NCBI GenBank assembly: GCA_944324795.1
Contig: CALUXR010000001.1
Span: 92,654 to 156,653, forward strand
Source: an uncultured Acholeplasmatales bacterium
Lineage (GTDB): Bacteria; Bacillota_I; Bacilli_A; Acholeplasmatales; Anaeroplasmataceae
Direction of reading: 5' to 3'
Length of the DNA: 64,000 bases
In this document: positions 1 to 11,700 of the stretch, one piece after another
How the letters are laid out: each line of letters begins with the position of its first letter
Position numbering within the stretch: the stretch's first letter is position 1
Program-made: the position numbers and the translations under genes
Notes under the pieces: model-generated
Database searches by the model: none
The model's input: only the letters and a program-made list of their open reading frames with translations
Told to the model about the DNA's origin: nothing

Positions 1-3000
1 GGAGTATTATTTGTATTTGCTACTATTGAAGCAAAATCTATATTGCTATTTGTACTAACCGATACATTTGCATGCAGATCACCAATTACTATATTTGTAA
101 CATTGATATTGTCTTTCATTAAGATAAAATAATAATTTGCATAATCATTAGCCTTATAAACTAAATTACGATTTTCATCTATTCCGTTATAATAATGATA
201 TTTATTTTCAAATATTCCATCTTCTATGCCACTTACGGTTTCAGCAAGAACTTTTAATCCATCTTCATCATATATTGCAAATGGCATGTCTTGATTAGTA
301 CCAATATCGCTAATATCATTATTAGATGAGAAAATATTTCCCCATTGTGCTTCTAGTGTAAATTCAGTATTACTACTATTACCTTGTAAAGCAATAATTG
401 TTTCATCGTCTAATAGTTGGCCATTTTCCCAATAAATATCAGTGCCAGAAACTTTCCAATTTTTAAAATAGAAACCAACTGCATAAAATTGATTATCTGG
501 AAGATATGTATTATTCAACAATTCTGTAAAATCAACTTTAAATTCGCCAAAGTCATCATTTGCTTTATTAGCAGTTGTTAATCCACCATTATCAAATATA
601 AATGTAAATTTTAATGCTCCCCACTGAACACATAAATTAATTTCATTAGTTTTATCAGAGAATGAGCTTGAGTCTATATCAGCAGTAGTTGAATGTGTTT
701 TAGAATAAACTTTATTTTGTCCATTTATAGAATAATTAATAAAATTTTTTACTTCATAACCTGATCTTTGAGCATATTTTAATAATGAACTTAAAGCAAG
801 ATTTTGATCAGATTCTAATCGTAAAACAAGTGTTTTATCACCAGTATGATACTCTACAGGATAATGTAATCCTAACTCATTTTTAATATTAACTAAATCT
901 GTTGAAGTATATACATCTGTTAATGTTTCAAATTTATTTCCATCATAATTAGTAGCAAATGTTAAATTAATTTTTAAAATCATATTGATGATTAATGAAT
1001 TATTTCTAGTTTCTTGTTTAAAACTATCATTTTTATAATCACTACCTTCTATAGCATTTGCCAAATTAAAGTATTTAGTATAACCTAATTCTTCCGGATC
1101 ATTATTAGCATTATATGTCGGAGTATAGATTATAGATGTATTTCTTCTATAAAAAATATCATGAACATAAACTTGAATTTTATTAACTATATCACCAGAA
1201 TAATTATTAGCAGTAATTCGACCACCATTATAAGTTATATAACCAATGCTTTTTGCATTATTTAAATTTAAAGTACCTGTAGATACAGTAATATCTATGT
1301 TTTCATCCTCTAGATTTCTATTATCTTGAATAATAGCTTTACTTTCAATATTAATTGTTGATGAAACATCATTTACATAAATAGCACCATAATGACCAAT
1401 ATTTCCTGTAATAGTTCCTTTAATTATAGTTTCTGATTCAGCAGAAATATTGATTGCTCCTGCTGTACCAGTAGAATAGTTATTTCTTAATGTTGCATCG
1501 TCTTCTAAAATGAATGTTCCTCTATTATTAACAAACATATAGCCATTAGAAGATGAGCTATTACCATCAAAAATTATATTTTCTAAAGTTAAAATGCTAC
1601 CAGCTTCAATAGTCATAATAGCATCTAAATTATCTGTATTAGATATATTATTAGCTAATGATAGGGCCAACCTATCATTACCACTAGAAGAAATTGTAAT
1701 AGATTTATTACCAGTAACTCTAAATAAATCATTAGAATCTAAAGCTACAGGACGTATTAGATAAATTGTATCTCCATCTTTTGCCGCATTTACCGCTTCA
1801 CTTAGATTATTGTATTGATTTTCTGGGATGTTCTCATTTATATATGCAATATAGTTATTATTTGATGTTACTTTTAAAGTATTACCATCTGCTATTAAAT
1901 AATAAGTTGAATTATCTAATAAAAATTTTTCTGATTGAACAGAATTATTAAATTTAACTACAGGTGCAGAATATTGATAATAACTCCCCCCACTTGTAAC
2001 ACTATAATCTTCACTATAAGCTATTAAACCAACAATACCAGTAGCGGTAAGTTCACCAGTGACCTCAATTGGAGTTTGAGCATTACTTTTAGTAATATTA
2101 GCAAAAACAATATTATTTGATGTATCAACTTGAATACCACCAGACATTTTAATCATAGATGCAGATCCTGTACCAGCATAATTATAACAATATATACCAT
2201 AACCGTTTTCAGGTTTATTCCCTATTGTTTTATTATTAGATATCGTACCACCCTCAAGTGTTAAAATACAACGATTGTCTCTACCATATGAAACATTACT
2301 GATACCACCACCATAAATGGCTGAATTATTTTTGATTTCAACATCCTTGACTATTAATGATTGGTTCCACTGAGACTGTTGAGTTCCAACAGAAACCCCA
2401 CCACCGTATCCAGTTTGTCTCTTCCCTGGGTTTGCTGGTGAAAATGCACTATTATCTAATACTTGTGCTTTATCATTTCCATTTGCCTCCAATGTAATAG
2501 ATGACGAGTTTGAACCAGCATTAGAAGAAATTCCACCACCATAAGTAGATCTATTTCCTTGAACTATACCACCACTTATTTCGACTTGTGATTCCCAAAC
2601 ACAAATACCGCCACCATAACCATATGCAAAATTATAAGAAACTTCTCCTCTTTTTATGTTTAAATCCGAATTATTTCTAACCATAATTCCAGCACCATCT
2701 GCAGAAAATGATAAAGAACCATGATTATACCCTACTATACCACCATACATATTAAACGTAGAAGTCTCCACTAGAGATACCCCGGCACCATCTGCAGAAG
2801 CATTCTCATTTTCAAATGTAGCTTCATGTGAATCATCTATTGTGTTATAACCACCTATTTTGCTCTCTTTCTTCATATATTTTATAGTTGTACCAGAATA
2901 GTTAGTATTATAGTTTACATTACCATAATACATATCTATATCAGCATAAATTGCTGATATTCCAGCACCCCCACCACTATTTGCCACATTTGCCATCGAA

Positions 3001-4400
3001 TTATAAAGTATAGAAGCTCCTGCAATAGATAGTTTTGCTTTATTAGTATTATCATTTCCCTTTAAGCCAATAGCGCCACCTAAATGTTCTTTTGAACTAT
3101 GAGTAGTATTATCACTAATATTATTTGAATACGGGAATTCGTCGAACCAACCACCACTATCAGGATCATTATTTTTCTTAAATTTATAAAAAATGTTATT
3201 ATTATTTTGTAATACTACCCCTCGATATATTGATAAATTAGAGTTTGCTTGAGCCCTAATTAATGGATATTCTGATTTTATACCATTAGCATCATAACTT
3301 CCTCTACCGTATGTTTCTATTTCATTAGCGCTTAAATCCATTCTAGCTTGATATGCAGCAGTAACAAAGTTATATGTATCGCCACCAACAGGTGTATTAC
3401 TTTTAACCCATTTTGCGCCACCATCAATTATTAACATATTAGAGCCTGATGAATAAAATTTATTATCTTCATTTTCTTCTTCATCTGTATCTACTATTTC
3501 TACTCCACCTAAAGATAGATTATTATTAGATGGAACTATTATTGAATGCCCATTAGCATTAATAATTGTATCGTGTAAAGGTACAACATATACATTACCA
3601 TTAATTTCTATGTCACTTGTTAAAGTTATATCATTTGAAGAATTTAAAATATAATATCCTGAAGACGTAGGGAAAGTAGTGGTTATAGATGCATTAGTTT
3701 TTTTGCCTAATGTAACTTTTTCACTTTCAATACCAGAATAAATATAAAGCCCATCACCATTGATTAATCTTGATATATTTCCAGAGGTATGTAATAAAGC
3801 AGCATCATTGTTAATTACAAATAGTGTTGAATCAATACCTACTATATTGCCACCAATTAGATTCAACGAACCATTTACAGTCGTATTACCAATAAATGTA
3901 GTATCTAAAATTGCATTTTCACGAATATTCATACTATCATTGATGACAAGACTTGAATAAAAAGAACTATTAAGATTTGTTGTCTCAGCTTTTATTTCTC
4001 CTTTTAAATCAACATTTAAATCAAAAGATAAAGAAGATTGTGGTTCAAGTATTATTTTTCCTAATTCTAATACTGTTAATTCATAGCCTAAATTTGTTTT
4101 ACCTATTTCAAACGGGGCAGTTTCAGATTTCAGAACAATACTCTGGCCACTTGAAATATAAATAGTATTAGATATGTCAGTGTCACTAGATAATTCAATC
4201 GTAGTTGTAGTTTCATAATCACTAGGAGCATTATTGATTGCTGTTATTAATTCACTACTATTAGCGACCAATTCTACTTTTGATGAATTGTCATCATTTT
4301 CATTTTCTATTTTTGGTGTAAATACATTATTAATAGCAAACGCTAAAATAACTACTCCAATCAATAAAGTTAAAAAGACTAAAATACTCTTCTTTTTCAT
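1..4400 (-). CDS. Giant secreted beta-helix surface protein (C-terminus outside window)
   Basis: One reading frame without a stop runs from the ATG at 4400 to the left edge, at least 1466 codons; I checked the frame triplet by triplet. An AGGAGG lies just upstream of the ATG. The N-terminus is MKKK plus a hydrophobic stretch (signal peptide or anchor) without a lipobox Cys. The body is rich in Asn, Ser, Thr and Gly, with repeated GYGGGI/YGGGIS-type turns around residues 590-720, typical of right-handed parallel beta-helix proteins of the polymorphic outer-membrane/adhesin type. Around residues 1250-1340 there are stretches resembling InlB B-repeats (Listeria-Bacteroides repeats), each ending in a QWG-like motif. 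Inferred role: cell-surface adhesin or glycan-binding protein. The anchor, if any, lies beyond the window. Confidence 0.85.
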   Translation of the reverse strand, partial: MKKKSILVFLTLLIGVVILAFAINNVFTPKIENENDDNSSKVELVANSSELITAINNAPSDYETTTTIELSSDTDISNTIYISSGQSIVLKSETAPFEIGKTNLGYELTVLELGKIILEPQSSLSFDLNVDLKGEIKAETTNLNSSFYSSLVINDSMNIRENAILDTTFIGNTTVNGSLNLIGGNIVGIDSTLFVINNDAALLHTSGNISRLINGDGLYIYSGIESEKVTLGKKTNASITTTFPTSSGYYILNSSNDITLTSDIEINGNVYVVPLHDTIINANGHSIIVPSNNNLSLGGVEIVDTDEEENEDNKFYSSGSNMLIIDGGAKWVKSNTPVGGDTYNFVTAAYQARMDLSANEIETYGRGSYDANGIKSEYPLIRAQANSNLSIYRGVVLQNNNNIFYKFKKNNDPDSGGWFDEFPYSNNISDNTTHSSKEHLGGAIGLKGNDNTNKAKLSIAGASILYNSMANVANSGGGAGISAIYADIDMYYGNVNYNTNYSGTTIKYMKKESKIGGYNTIDDSHEATFENENASADGAGVSLVETSTFNMYGGIVGYNHGSLSFSADGAGIMVRNNSDLNIKRGEVSYNFAYGYGGGICVWESQVEISGGIVQGNRSTYGGGISSNAGSNSSSITLEANGNDKAQVLDNSAFSPANPGKRQTGYGGGVSVGTQQSQWNQSLIVKDVEIKNNSAIYGGGISNVSYGRDNRCILTLEGGTISNNKTIGNKPENGYGIYCYNYAGTGSASMIKMSGGIQVDTSNNIVFANITKSNAQTPIEVTGELTATGIVGLIAYSEDYSVTSGGSYYQYSAPVVKFNNSVQSEKFLLDNSTYYLIADGNTLKVTSNNNYIAYINENIPENQYNNLSEAVNAAKDGDTIYLIRPVALDSNDLFRVTGNKSITISSSGNDRLALSLANNISNTDNLDAIMTIEAGSILTLENIIFDGNSSSSNGYMFVNNRGTFILEDDATLRNNYSTGTAGAINISAESETIIKGTITGNIGHYGAIYVNDVSSTINIESKAIIQDNRNLEDENIDITVSTGTLNLNNAKSIGYITYNGGRITANNYSGDIVNKIQVYVHDIFYRRNTSIIYTPTYNANNDPEELGYTKYFNLANAIEGSDYKNDSFKQETRNNSLIINMILKINLTFATNYDGNKFETLTDVYTSTDLVNIKNELGLHYPVEYHTGDKTLVLRLESDQNLALSSLLKYAQRSGYEVKNFINYSINGQNKVYSKTHSTTADIDSSSFSDKTNEINLCVQWGALKFTFIFDNGGLTTANKANDDFGEFKVDFTELLNNTYLPDNQFYAVGFYFKNWKVSGTDIYWENGQLLDDETIIALQGNSSNTEFTLEAQWGNIFSSNNDISDIGTNQDMPFAIYDEDGLKVLAETVSGIEDGIFENKYHYYNGIDENRNLVYKANDYANYYFILMKDNINVTNIVIGDLHANVSVSTNSNIDFASIVANTNNT

Positions 4401-4470
4401 AATTTAAATCCTCCTATACCAGTTATATTTAAAATTTATTAAAATTATAAATTTTGTTAAAAAAGCAGTT

Positions 4471-4488
4471 CGTAATCTATAGATTACG
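4471..4488. promoter_or_regulatory. Perfect 18-bp palindrome in the surface-protein leader
   Basis: CGTAATCTATAGATTACG is a perfect inverted repeat. It lies about 10-25 bases downstream of the start point predicted from the promoter at 4504-4532. It could be a repressor operator or a 5' UTR hairpin. No regulator for it is recognisable in the window. Confidence 0.5.
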
Positions 4489-4503
4489 CACTAGTTCATC
4501 ATT

Positions 4504-4532
4504 ATTATAAATAAAAACGTTTTTTCTAACAA
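4504..4532 (-). promoter_or_regulatory. Sigma-A-type promoter of the surface-protein gene
   Basis: On the minus strand TTGTTA (4527-4532) and TATAAT (4504-4509) are separated by 17 bases. The predicted start is near 4497, giving a leader of about 100 bases that contains the 18-bp palindrome. Confidence 0.6.
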
Positions 4533-4856
4533 TAAAAGTAGAATATAAAAAAAACATTTTTCAGCGAATGTGCTATTTTTTTTTTTTTTGCTTTACATAA
4601 ATTTAATTTTTATTTAATTTAAATTTACTATATTTTTAAATGAATTTATTAATAATGGTGTTAAATAAATGTTTTTATGTTTAAAATTTTTTAAGTAAAT
4701 GTAAATATAATTATAAATAAATTTTTTTACCGAATAAGTTTATTTTAATCATTGTTTTTTCTATTTAATTTAAATTAATAAAATAAATTATTATATATAT
4801 TTTAAAAAATGGCTCAACTAAAGGATAAAATATTATTTGATTATATTATAAAATAA
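4533..4856. other. AT-rich intergenic stretch, no gene seen
   Basis: Almost pure A/T, including a long T tract near 4575-4589. It lies between the surface-protein promoter and the rpoC terminator. I see no open frame with a ribosome binding site and no RNA gene. Confidence 0.6.
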
Positions 4857-4904
4857 AAAAGATGATTTCATTTTACCTAATTTAAAGGTAATAAATCATC
4901 TTTT
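4857..4904 (-). terminator. rpoC terminator
   Basis: Long hairpin: AAAGATGATTT pairs with AAATCATCTTT, with a second inner TTACC/GGTAA stem, followed on the minus strand by a U-rich run. It lies 20 bases after the rpoC stop and ends the rpoBC operon. Confidence 0.85.
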
Positions 4905-4923
4905 AATTTTATTTAAATATTTA

Positions 4924-7900
4924 CTATTCTTCTATTTCATCATCAAATTCTAAATCATCATCTAGTTCATCATCTTCTGATATGATATCTGATTCTTCTA
5001 ATGGTTCATCACTGTTCTCTTCTTCATTGTCTAATACATCATTTTTATAATCTTCTTCATTAATTTCATCTTCTTGTTCTTCTAATTCTTCAGTAGGAAT
5101 ATGAGGGCAATCAAATGACGTTTCATGAAGTAAACCAGTACCAGCTGGGATTAGACCACCAATTATAACATTTTCTTTAAGACCTTTTAATTCATCTTTC
5201 TTACTTGCTATAGCGGCAGAAGTTAAGATTCGTGTTGTTTCTTGGAATGAACATGCAGATAAGAATGAATTTGAAGCTAAGGCTGCTTTAGTTATACCAA
5301 GTAATATTTGTTTACCAATAGGTAAGTCACCATTAGTAATTAAAGCTCCTTTAACTGCTTGTTTAAATTCTGCAAGAGAAACATCACGACCAGGAAGTAA
5401 ATCAGTTGAACCTTCATGATTAACTTTGATCTTTCTTAGCATTTGTCTTACGATTATTTCAATGTGTTTATCAGAAATTTCAACACCTTGAGAACGATAT
5501 ACTTTTTGAACTTCTTCAACTAAATATTTTTGAACTGCTTCAGTACCTTTGATACGTAATAATTCTTTTGGATGAATCGGACCTTTAATAAGTCTATCAC
5601 CACGAGATACATGATCTCCTTCATTTACTAATAATTCACTAGTAACTTCTACTACTTCTTTTTCATCACTAATTTCTTCATTGTCTGGTTTAATGATGAT
5701 TTCAAGACCTGATTTAGTTCTTTCAATTTTTGTTATAATACCATCATTTTCAACTAATGTTGCTTTACCTTTAGGTTTACGAGCTTCAAATAGTTCTTGT
5801 ACTCTTGGTAAACCTTGAGTAATATCGGCTGTAGAAGCAACACCACCGGTATGGAATGTACGCATTGTAAGTTGGGTACCAGGTTCACCGATTGATTGAG
5901 CGGCAACAATACCAACAGCTTCACCAACTTCAACTAGTTTATTTGTAGCTAAGTTACGACCATAACATTTCATACATACACCATTTGTACAATTACATGT
6001 CAAGTTCGTACGCATATATACTTTGTTGATACCAGCTTCTTTAATTTTTAAAGACATTTCTTCATCAACCATTTCATTGCGTTTACAAATTATTTCCCCA
6101 GTTATAGGGCTTATAATATCTGAAGCTGCGAAACGGCCAATTGCTCTTTCATAAGCTGGATACATTACTTTACCATCATCACCTAAGATATCAGTCAACC
6201 AGAAGCCTTTTTCAGTTCCACAATCTTCACAAGATATAATTACATCTTGAGATACATCGACAAGTCTTCTTGTTAAATAACCAGATTCAGCTGTTTTTAA
6301 AGCTGTATCTGTAGAACCTTTACGTGATCCATGGGTTGAAATAAAGAATTCAGAAACTGATAAGCCTTCACGGAAGTTAGCTTTAACCGGAACTTCAATA
6401 GATTCACCAGCTGTATTAGCCATCAATCCACGCATACCAGCAAGTTGGGCAAAGTTACTTGATGAACCACGACTTCCTGAATCAGCCATCATGAAAATTG
6501 CGTTATCTTCATGTTTTTGTAGTTCAGCCCAAACACCATTTTCAATATCAGAACGCGCTCTATTCCATTCTGCTTTAACTTGATTTTTTCTTTCTTGTTC
6601 AGTTAATAAACCAAGTTCATATGCTTCTTGAATTTGATCAACTTTTTTATCAGCTTCATTAATTCTTACATCTTTACCTTCATATAATAGGACATCGGCC
6701 ATAGAAATAGTAATACCTGATTTAGTTGAATAATGGAAACCTAAATCTTTAAGTCTATCAACCATGGCTGAAGTTTCAGTTGTTTGATGACGTTTAAATA
6801 CTTCGGCAATAATTGAAGCTAAGAATTTCTTTTTAAAAGGTTTAACTTCACCATATGCTAAAAAGTCTTTAATAGAGCCATTTTTTGGATCATATAAATA
6901 TTTTTCTGGCAATGCTTTAGTTAAGTTTTCATCACTAGCTTCATTTAAATATGGGAAATCATCAGGAATAATAGTGTTGAAAATCATTTTACCAACTGTA
7001 GTAAATAAATATTTACCTTTAATATTTGTATTAGCAAATCTTGAAGAAGGTAGGTAAGAAGGATCAACAAATATACGTGTATGTAAAGTTATTTGATGAT
7101 TTTTATAAGCTAAATATGCTTCATTATAATTCATATAGAAGTGACCTTCATTAGGTTCACCAATTCGTTCAATAGTTAAATAATAATTACCAAGAACCAT
7201 ATCTTGAGATGGTGTAACTACTGGTTTACCATCTTTAGGATTTAAGATATTATTAGAAGCAAGCATCAATAATCTAGCTTCAGCTTGAGCTTCTAAAGAT
7301 AATGGAACATGGACAGCCATCTGGTCACCATCGAAGTCAGCATTGAATGCTGTACAAACAAGAGGATGTAGTCTTATTGCTTTACCTTCAATTAAAACTG
7401 GTTCAAATGCTTGAATACCAAGTCTATGTAATGTAGGCGCACGGTTTAAAAGAACAGGATGTTCTACTGCTACTTTTTCAACAAGAGGCCATACACATTC
7501 TTCTTGACGTTCACATTTCTTTTTAGCTGATGGAATTGATAATGATTTATCAGCTGCAATAAGTTCTCTTATAACATATGGTTTAAATAATGTTAAAGCC
7601 ATTTCGCGTGGAATACCACATTGATACATTTTTAAACTTGGACCAACAACGATAACAGAACGACCTGAATAGTCAACCCTCTTACCAAGTAAGTTTTGTC
7701 TAAAACGTCCTTGTTTACCACGTAACATATCTGATAAACTCTTTAAATGATGATTCTTATCATTACTGCTCTTACGTTTTGAATTATCGATTAAAGCATC
7801 AACAGCTTCTTGTAACATACGCTTTTCATTTTTTGTAATTAAATGTGGGGCGCCTTGTTCAATTTGTTTCTTTAAACGATTATTACGATTTAAAATTCTT

Positions 7901-8688
7901 CTATATAAATCATTTAAATCTGTTGTAGCAAATCTACCACCATCAAGTGGTACCATTGGTCTTAAATCAGGTGGAAGAACTGGTAATATACTTAATACCA
8001 TCCATTCTGGTTTGTTATCAGAATGTAAGAATGCTTCAACAATTTCAAGTCTTTTAATAGATTGATCTCTTTTTTGTTTAGATTTAGATTTTAATTTAAT
8101 TTTTAATTCTTTTTCTATTTTTTGTAAATCAAGATTTAAAAGTAATGTTCTTACAGCTTCAGCACCAGTTAAAGCTACGAAACTATTACCATATTTTTCA
8201 TATAATCTTGAATATTCTGCTTCATCAATAATACCATCATCAGATAATTCACGATAATCACTATCACTAATTTTACCTTTATCAGTGATAATGTATGAAG
8301 CATAATAGATAACACTCTCTAATTTTTTATTAGGAATATCTAATAATATGGCAAGTGGGCTTGGTGAATTCTTTAAAAACCAAGTATGAACAACAGGACT
8401 AGCTAAAACGATATGTCCCATTCTTTCTCTTCTTACTTTAGATTCAGTAAGTTCAACCCCACATTTATCACAAACTTTACCTTTATCAGCACTTCTTTTA
8501 GATTTACCACAATAACATGTGTAATCTTTAGAAGGACCAAATATCTTTTCACAGAAAAGACCATCTGGTTCTGGCTTTTGTGTACGGTAATTGATTGTTT
8601 CATGTTTTTTAACTTCACCATGAGACCATTTTAAAATTTCTTCTGGAGAAGCCAAACCAATTTTAATATATTTATAATGTTTTGCCAT
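4924..8688 (-). CDS. rpoC: DNA-directed RNA polymerase subunit beta'
   Basis: 1254 residues. The catalytic NADFDGD motif is at about 449-455. The N-terminal zinc ribbon has Cys58, Cys60, Cys73 and Cys76, and a second zinc site follows in the CEDC...[11 protein letters not shown] region. The clamp, bridge and trigger-helix regions read through to the C-terminus. Start: ATG at 8688 with AGGAGGG in the 12-base gap after rpoB, so the two are co-transcribed and probably translationally coupled. Odd: the last 55 or so residues form an almost purely Asp/Glu tail, absent from the Bacillus protein and reminiscent of the acidic tail of the delta subunit RpoE. Confidence 0.98.
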   Translation of the reverse strand: MAKHYKYIKIGLASPEEILKWSHGEVKKHETINYRTQKPEPDGLFCEKIFGPSKDYTCYCGKSKRSADKGKVCDKCGVELTESKVRRERMGHIVLASPVVHTWFLKNSPSPLAILLDIPNKKLESVIYYASYIITDKGKISDSDYRELSDDGIIDEAEYSRLYEKYGNSFVALTGAEAVRTLLLNLDLQKIEKELKIKLKSKSKQKRDQSIKRLEIVEAFLHSDNKPEWMVLSILPVLPPDLRPMVPLDGGRFATTDLNDLYRRILNRNNRLKKQIEQGAPHLITKNEKRMLQEAVDALIDNSKRKSSNDKNHHLKSLSDMLRGKQGRFRQNLLGKRVDYSGRSVIVVGPSLKMYQCGIPREMALTLFKPYVIRELIAADKSLSIPSAKKKCERQEECVWPLVEKVAVEHPVLLNRAPTLHRLGIQAFEPVLIEGKAIRLHPLVCTAFNADFDGDQMAVHVPLSLEAQAEARLLMLASNNILNPKDGKPVVTPSQDMVLGNYYLTIERIGEPNEGHFYMNYNEAYLAYKNHQITLHTRIFVDPSYLPSSRFANTNIKGKYLFTTVGKMIFNTIIPDDFPYLNEASDENLTKALPEKYLYDPKNGSIKDFLAYGEVKPFKKKFLASIIAEVFKRHQTTETSAMVDRLKDLGFHYSTKSGITISMADVLLYEGKDVRINEADKKVDQIQEAYELGLLTEQERKNQVKAEWNRARSDIENGVWAELQKHEDNAIFMMADSGSRGSSSNFAQLAGMRGLMANTAGESIEVPVKANFREGLSVSEFFISTHGSRKGSTDTALKTAESGYLTRRLVDVSQDVIISCEDCGTEKGFWLTDILGDDGKVMYPAYERAIGRFAASDIISPITGEIICKRNEMVDEEMSLKIKEAGINKVYMRTNLTCNCTNGVCMKCYGRNLATNKLVEVGEAVGIVAAQSIGEPGTQLTMRTFHTGGVASTADITQGLPRVQELFEARKPKGKATLVENDGIITKIERTKSGLEIIIKPDNEEISDEKEVVEVTSELLVNEGDHVSRGDRLIKGPIHPKELLRIKGTEAVQKYLVEEVQKVYRSQGVEISDKHIEIIVRQMLRKIKVNHEGSTDLLPGRDVSLAEFKQAVKGALITNGDLPIGKQILLGITKAALASNSFLSACSFQETTRILTSAAIASKKDELKGLKENVIIGGLIPAGTGLLHETSFDCPHIPTEELEEQEDEINEEDYKNDVLDNEEENSDEPLEESDIISEDDELDDDLEFDDEIEE

Positions 8689-8700
8689 TATGACCCTCCT

Positions 8701-11700
8701 CTACATATGATATTTAGAAATAACATCTTCAACGCCTAAATCAACGATTGAACGATTAGCTTCATCTTCACCATCTTCATTGATTAATTCAACTCTAATA
8801 GCTAATGATTGTAATTCACGAGTTAATACTCTAAATGATTCAGGAATTGATGATTCAGGAATTTCTTTACCATCTGTAATAGCGCTAAATACTTTATTAC
8901 GACCAACAATATCATCAGATTTTACAGTTAACATTTCTTGTAACGTGTGAGCAGCACCATAAGCTTCAAGTGCCCATACTTCCATTTCCCCGAAACGTTG
9001 ACCACCATTTTGAGCTTTACCACCCATAGGTTGTTGAGTAACTAAAGTATATGGACCAACAGAACGCGCATGTAATTTATCATCAACCATGTGACTCAAT
9101 TTTACGAAGTACATGATACCAACATTAATTTTATTTTCAAATGGTTCACCAGTACGTCCATCATATAATACTTGTTTACCATCAATAGGAAGACCTGCTT
9201 CTTTCATAATATCTTCAATATCTTCAATTGAAGCACCATCAAATACTGGTGTAGCCACTTTACAACCAAGTGTCTTAGCCGCAATACCTAAATGTAATTC
9301 AAGAACTTGACCTATGTTCATACGTGAAGGAACACCTTGAGGATTTAACATAATATCGATAGGTCTACCATCTGCTGAATATGGCATATCTTCAAGCGGT
9401 AAAATGTTAGAAATAACACCTTTATTTCCGTGTCTACCAGCCATCTTATCGCCGACTTTAATTTTACGTTTTTGAACGATATAAACTCTTACAACTTCAT
9501 TTACACCAGGTCCTAAGTCATCACCATTAGATTTCTTATAGTGCATAATAGATTGAACTATACCACCACCACCGTGAGGAACTCTTAATGAAGCATCTTT
9601 AACAAGACTTGATTTTTCATTAAAGATTGCATATAAAAGTTTTTCTTGCGGTGTTGGATCAGTTTGACTTCTAGGAGTAATTTTACCAACTAAAATATCT
9701 CCTTCTTTAACTTCAGTACCAGGAATAACTATACCATTACTATCAAGATGACTAACCATATCTTCACTAGAATTAGGAATCTCTATTGTAAATTCTTCTT
9801 TACCAAGTTTAGTATCTCTAGCTTCAATTGAATATTCATCGATATGAAGTGATGTATAAACATCATCATAAACCATCTTTTCGCTCATTATAACAGCATC
9901 TTCGTAGTTATAACCATCCCATGTCATGAAGGCAACTCTTACATTACGACCAAGTGCTAATTCACCATTTTTCATAGATTGACCATCAGCAATAACTTGA
10001 CCATGCATTACTTCTTCACCAACACTTACAATAGGACGTTGCATTACAGCAGTTGCACTATTAGAACGTAAGAATTGATATAATTTATATTCATGTAAAT
10101 AACCATTATCTTCTCTTACTTTAATAACTTTAGCATCTACATATTCAACAAAACCATGTAATTCACAAATTAAAGCTGAACCACTATCTTTAGCAGCTCT
10201 ATATTCCATACCTGTACCAACAATAGGAGCTTCAGGATTAATGATAGGTACTGCTTGACGTTGCATGTTCGCACCCATTAAGGCACGAGTCGCATCATCG
10301 TGTTCTAAGAAAGGAACGCACGCAGCAGCGACAGAAACAATTTGTTTAGGAGAAATATCCATATAATCTACTTCTTCCTTAGAACATATTTCTGTTTCAC
10401 CATCACGACGAGCAATAACTTTTTCATCAACAATATGATAATTATCATCAAGTTTTGTTGAAGCTGAGGCAATAACAACCCCATTTTCTTCATCAGCAGA
10501 TAAATATCTAATATCATTAACATCAACATATTTTTGACCATCTTCACCCATTTTTAAAGCAAAATAAGGTGATTCGATGAAACCAAAATCATTAACTTTA
10601 GCATAAGTAGCAAGTGATGTAATAAGACCAATTGAAGGACCTTCTGGTGTTTCAATCGGACACATTCTACCATAATGTGAATTATGAACATCACGAACTT
10701 CAACGCCGGCTCTATCACGCGCAATACCACCAGTACCAAGCGCAGAAATACGACGTTTTTGAGTTATTTCAGCAAGTGGATTAATTTGATCCATGAATTG
10801 TGATAATTGGCTTGAACCAAAGAATTCTTTTAATGCTGATGTAAGTGGTTTAATATTAATTAAAGATTCTGGTGTAGCTTCTGCAATATCAACAACACTC
10901 ATTCTATCTTGAATGTTCTTTTCTAATTTTGCAAAACCAATTCTAAATTGATTTTTTAATAATTCACCAATTAATCTTAAACGACGATTACCTAAATGAT
11001 CGATATCATCAAGTGTACCTATACCTTTATATAAATTAAAATAATAAGATAATGAGGCAATAATATCAGACATTGTAATATGAAGAACTGTTTCAGCATG
11101 TAAATTACCAATAACTTTAACTACTTCTTCAGTTTTTGGAGAATATACATATAATATTTCACAAATAGGGTCATCACATAAAGTGTTTCCTAAATCAATA
11201 ACTTCTTGGAAACCTTCTCTTGAATTTTGTAACTTTTCTAAAACTTCGCCTTCAATTATGCTACCTTTAGTAGCTAAAATTGTTCCACAAGAAATGATTT
11301 CACCTGTATTGATATCAGCAAAATCTTTATTAGCTATAACGTCTTTAGCTAATTTTAAACCTTTAACCCTTTGGAAAATATCAAGTTTTACATTATATTT
11401 ATAACGACCTACTTTTTGTAAATCATATCTTTTAGCATCAAAGAAACGTTCTTTAATTAAACGTCTTGCTCCATCTGTAGGAACATTCTCTTCCCCAACT
11501 CTTAATTTTGAATATACTTGTCTAACCGCATCTTCGCTATTAGTTGAGTCATCTTTTTCAAAAGTAGCTGTAAAATGTTCATCATTACCAAATAAATTAG
11601 TTATTTTTTCATTTGTATCTAACCCAAATGCTCTTAAAATAGTTGTTAATGGTATTTTTTTAGAACGGTCTAATTCACCATACCATACACCACGACTACC

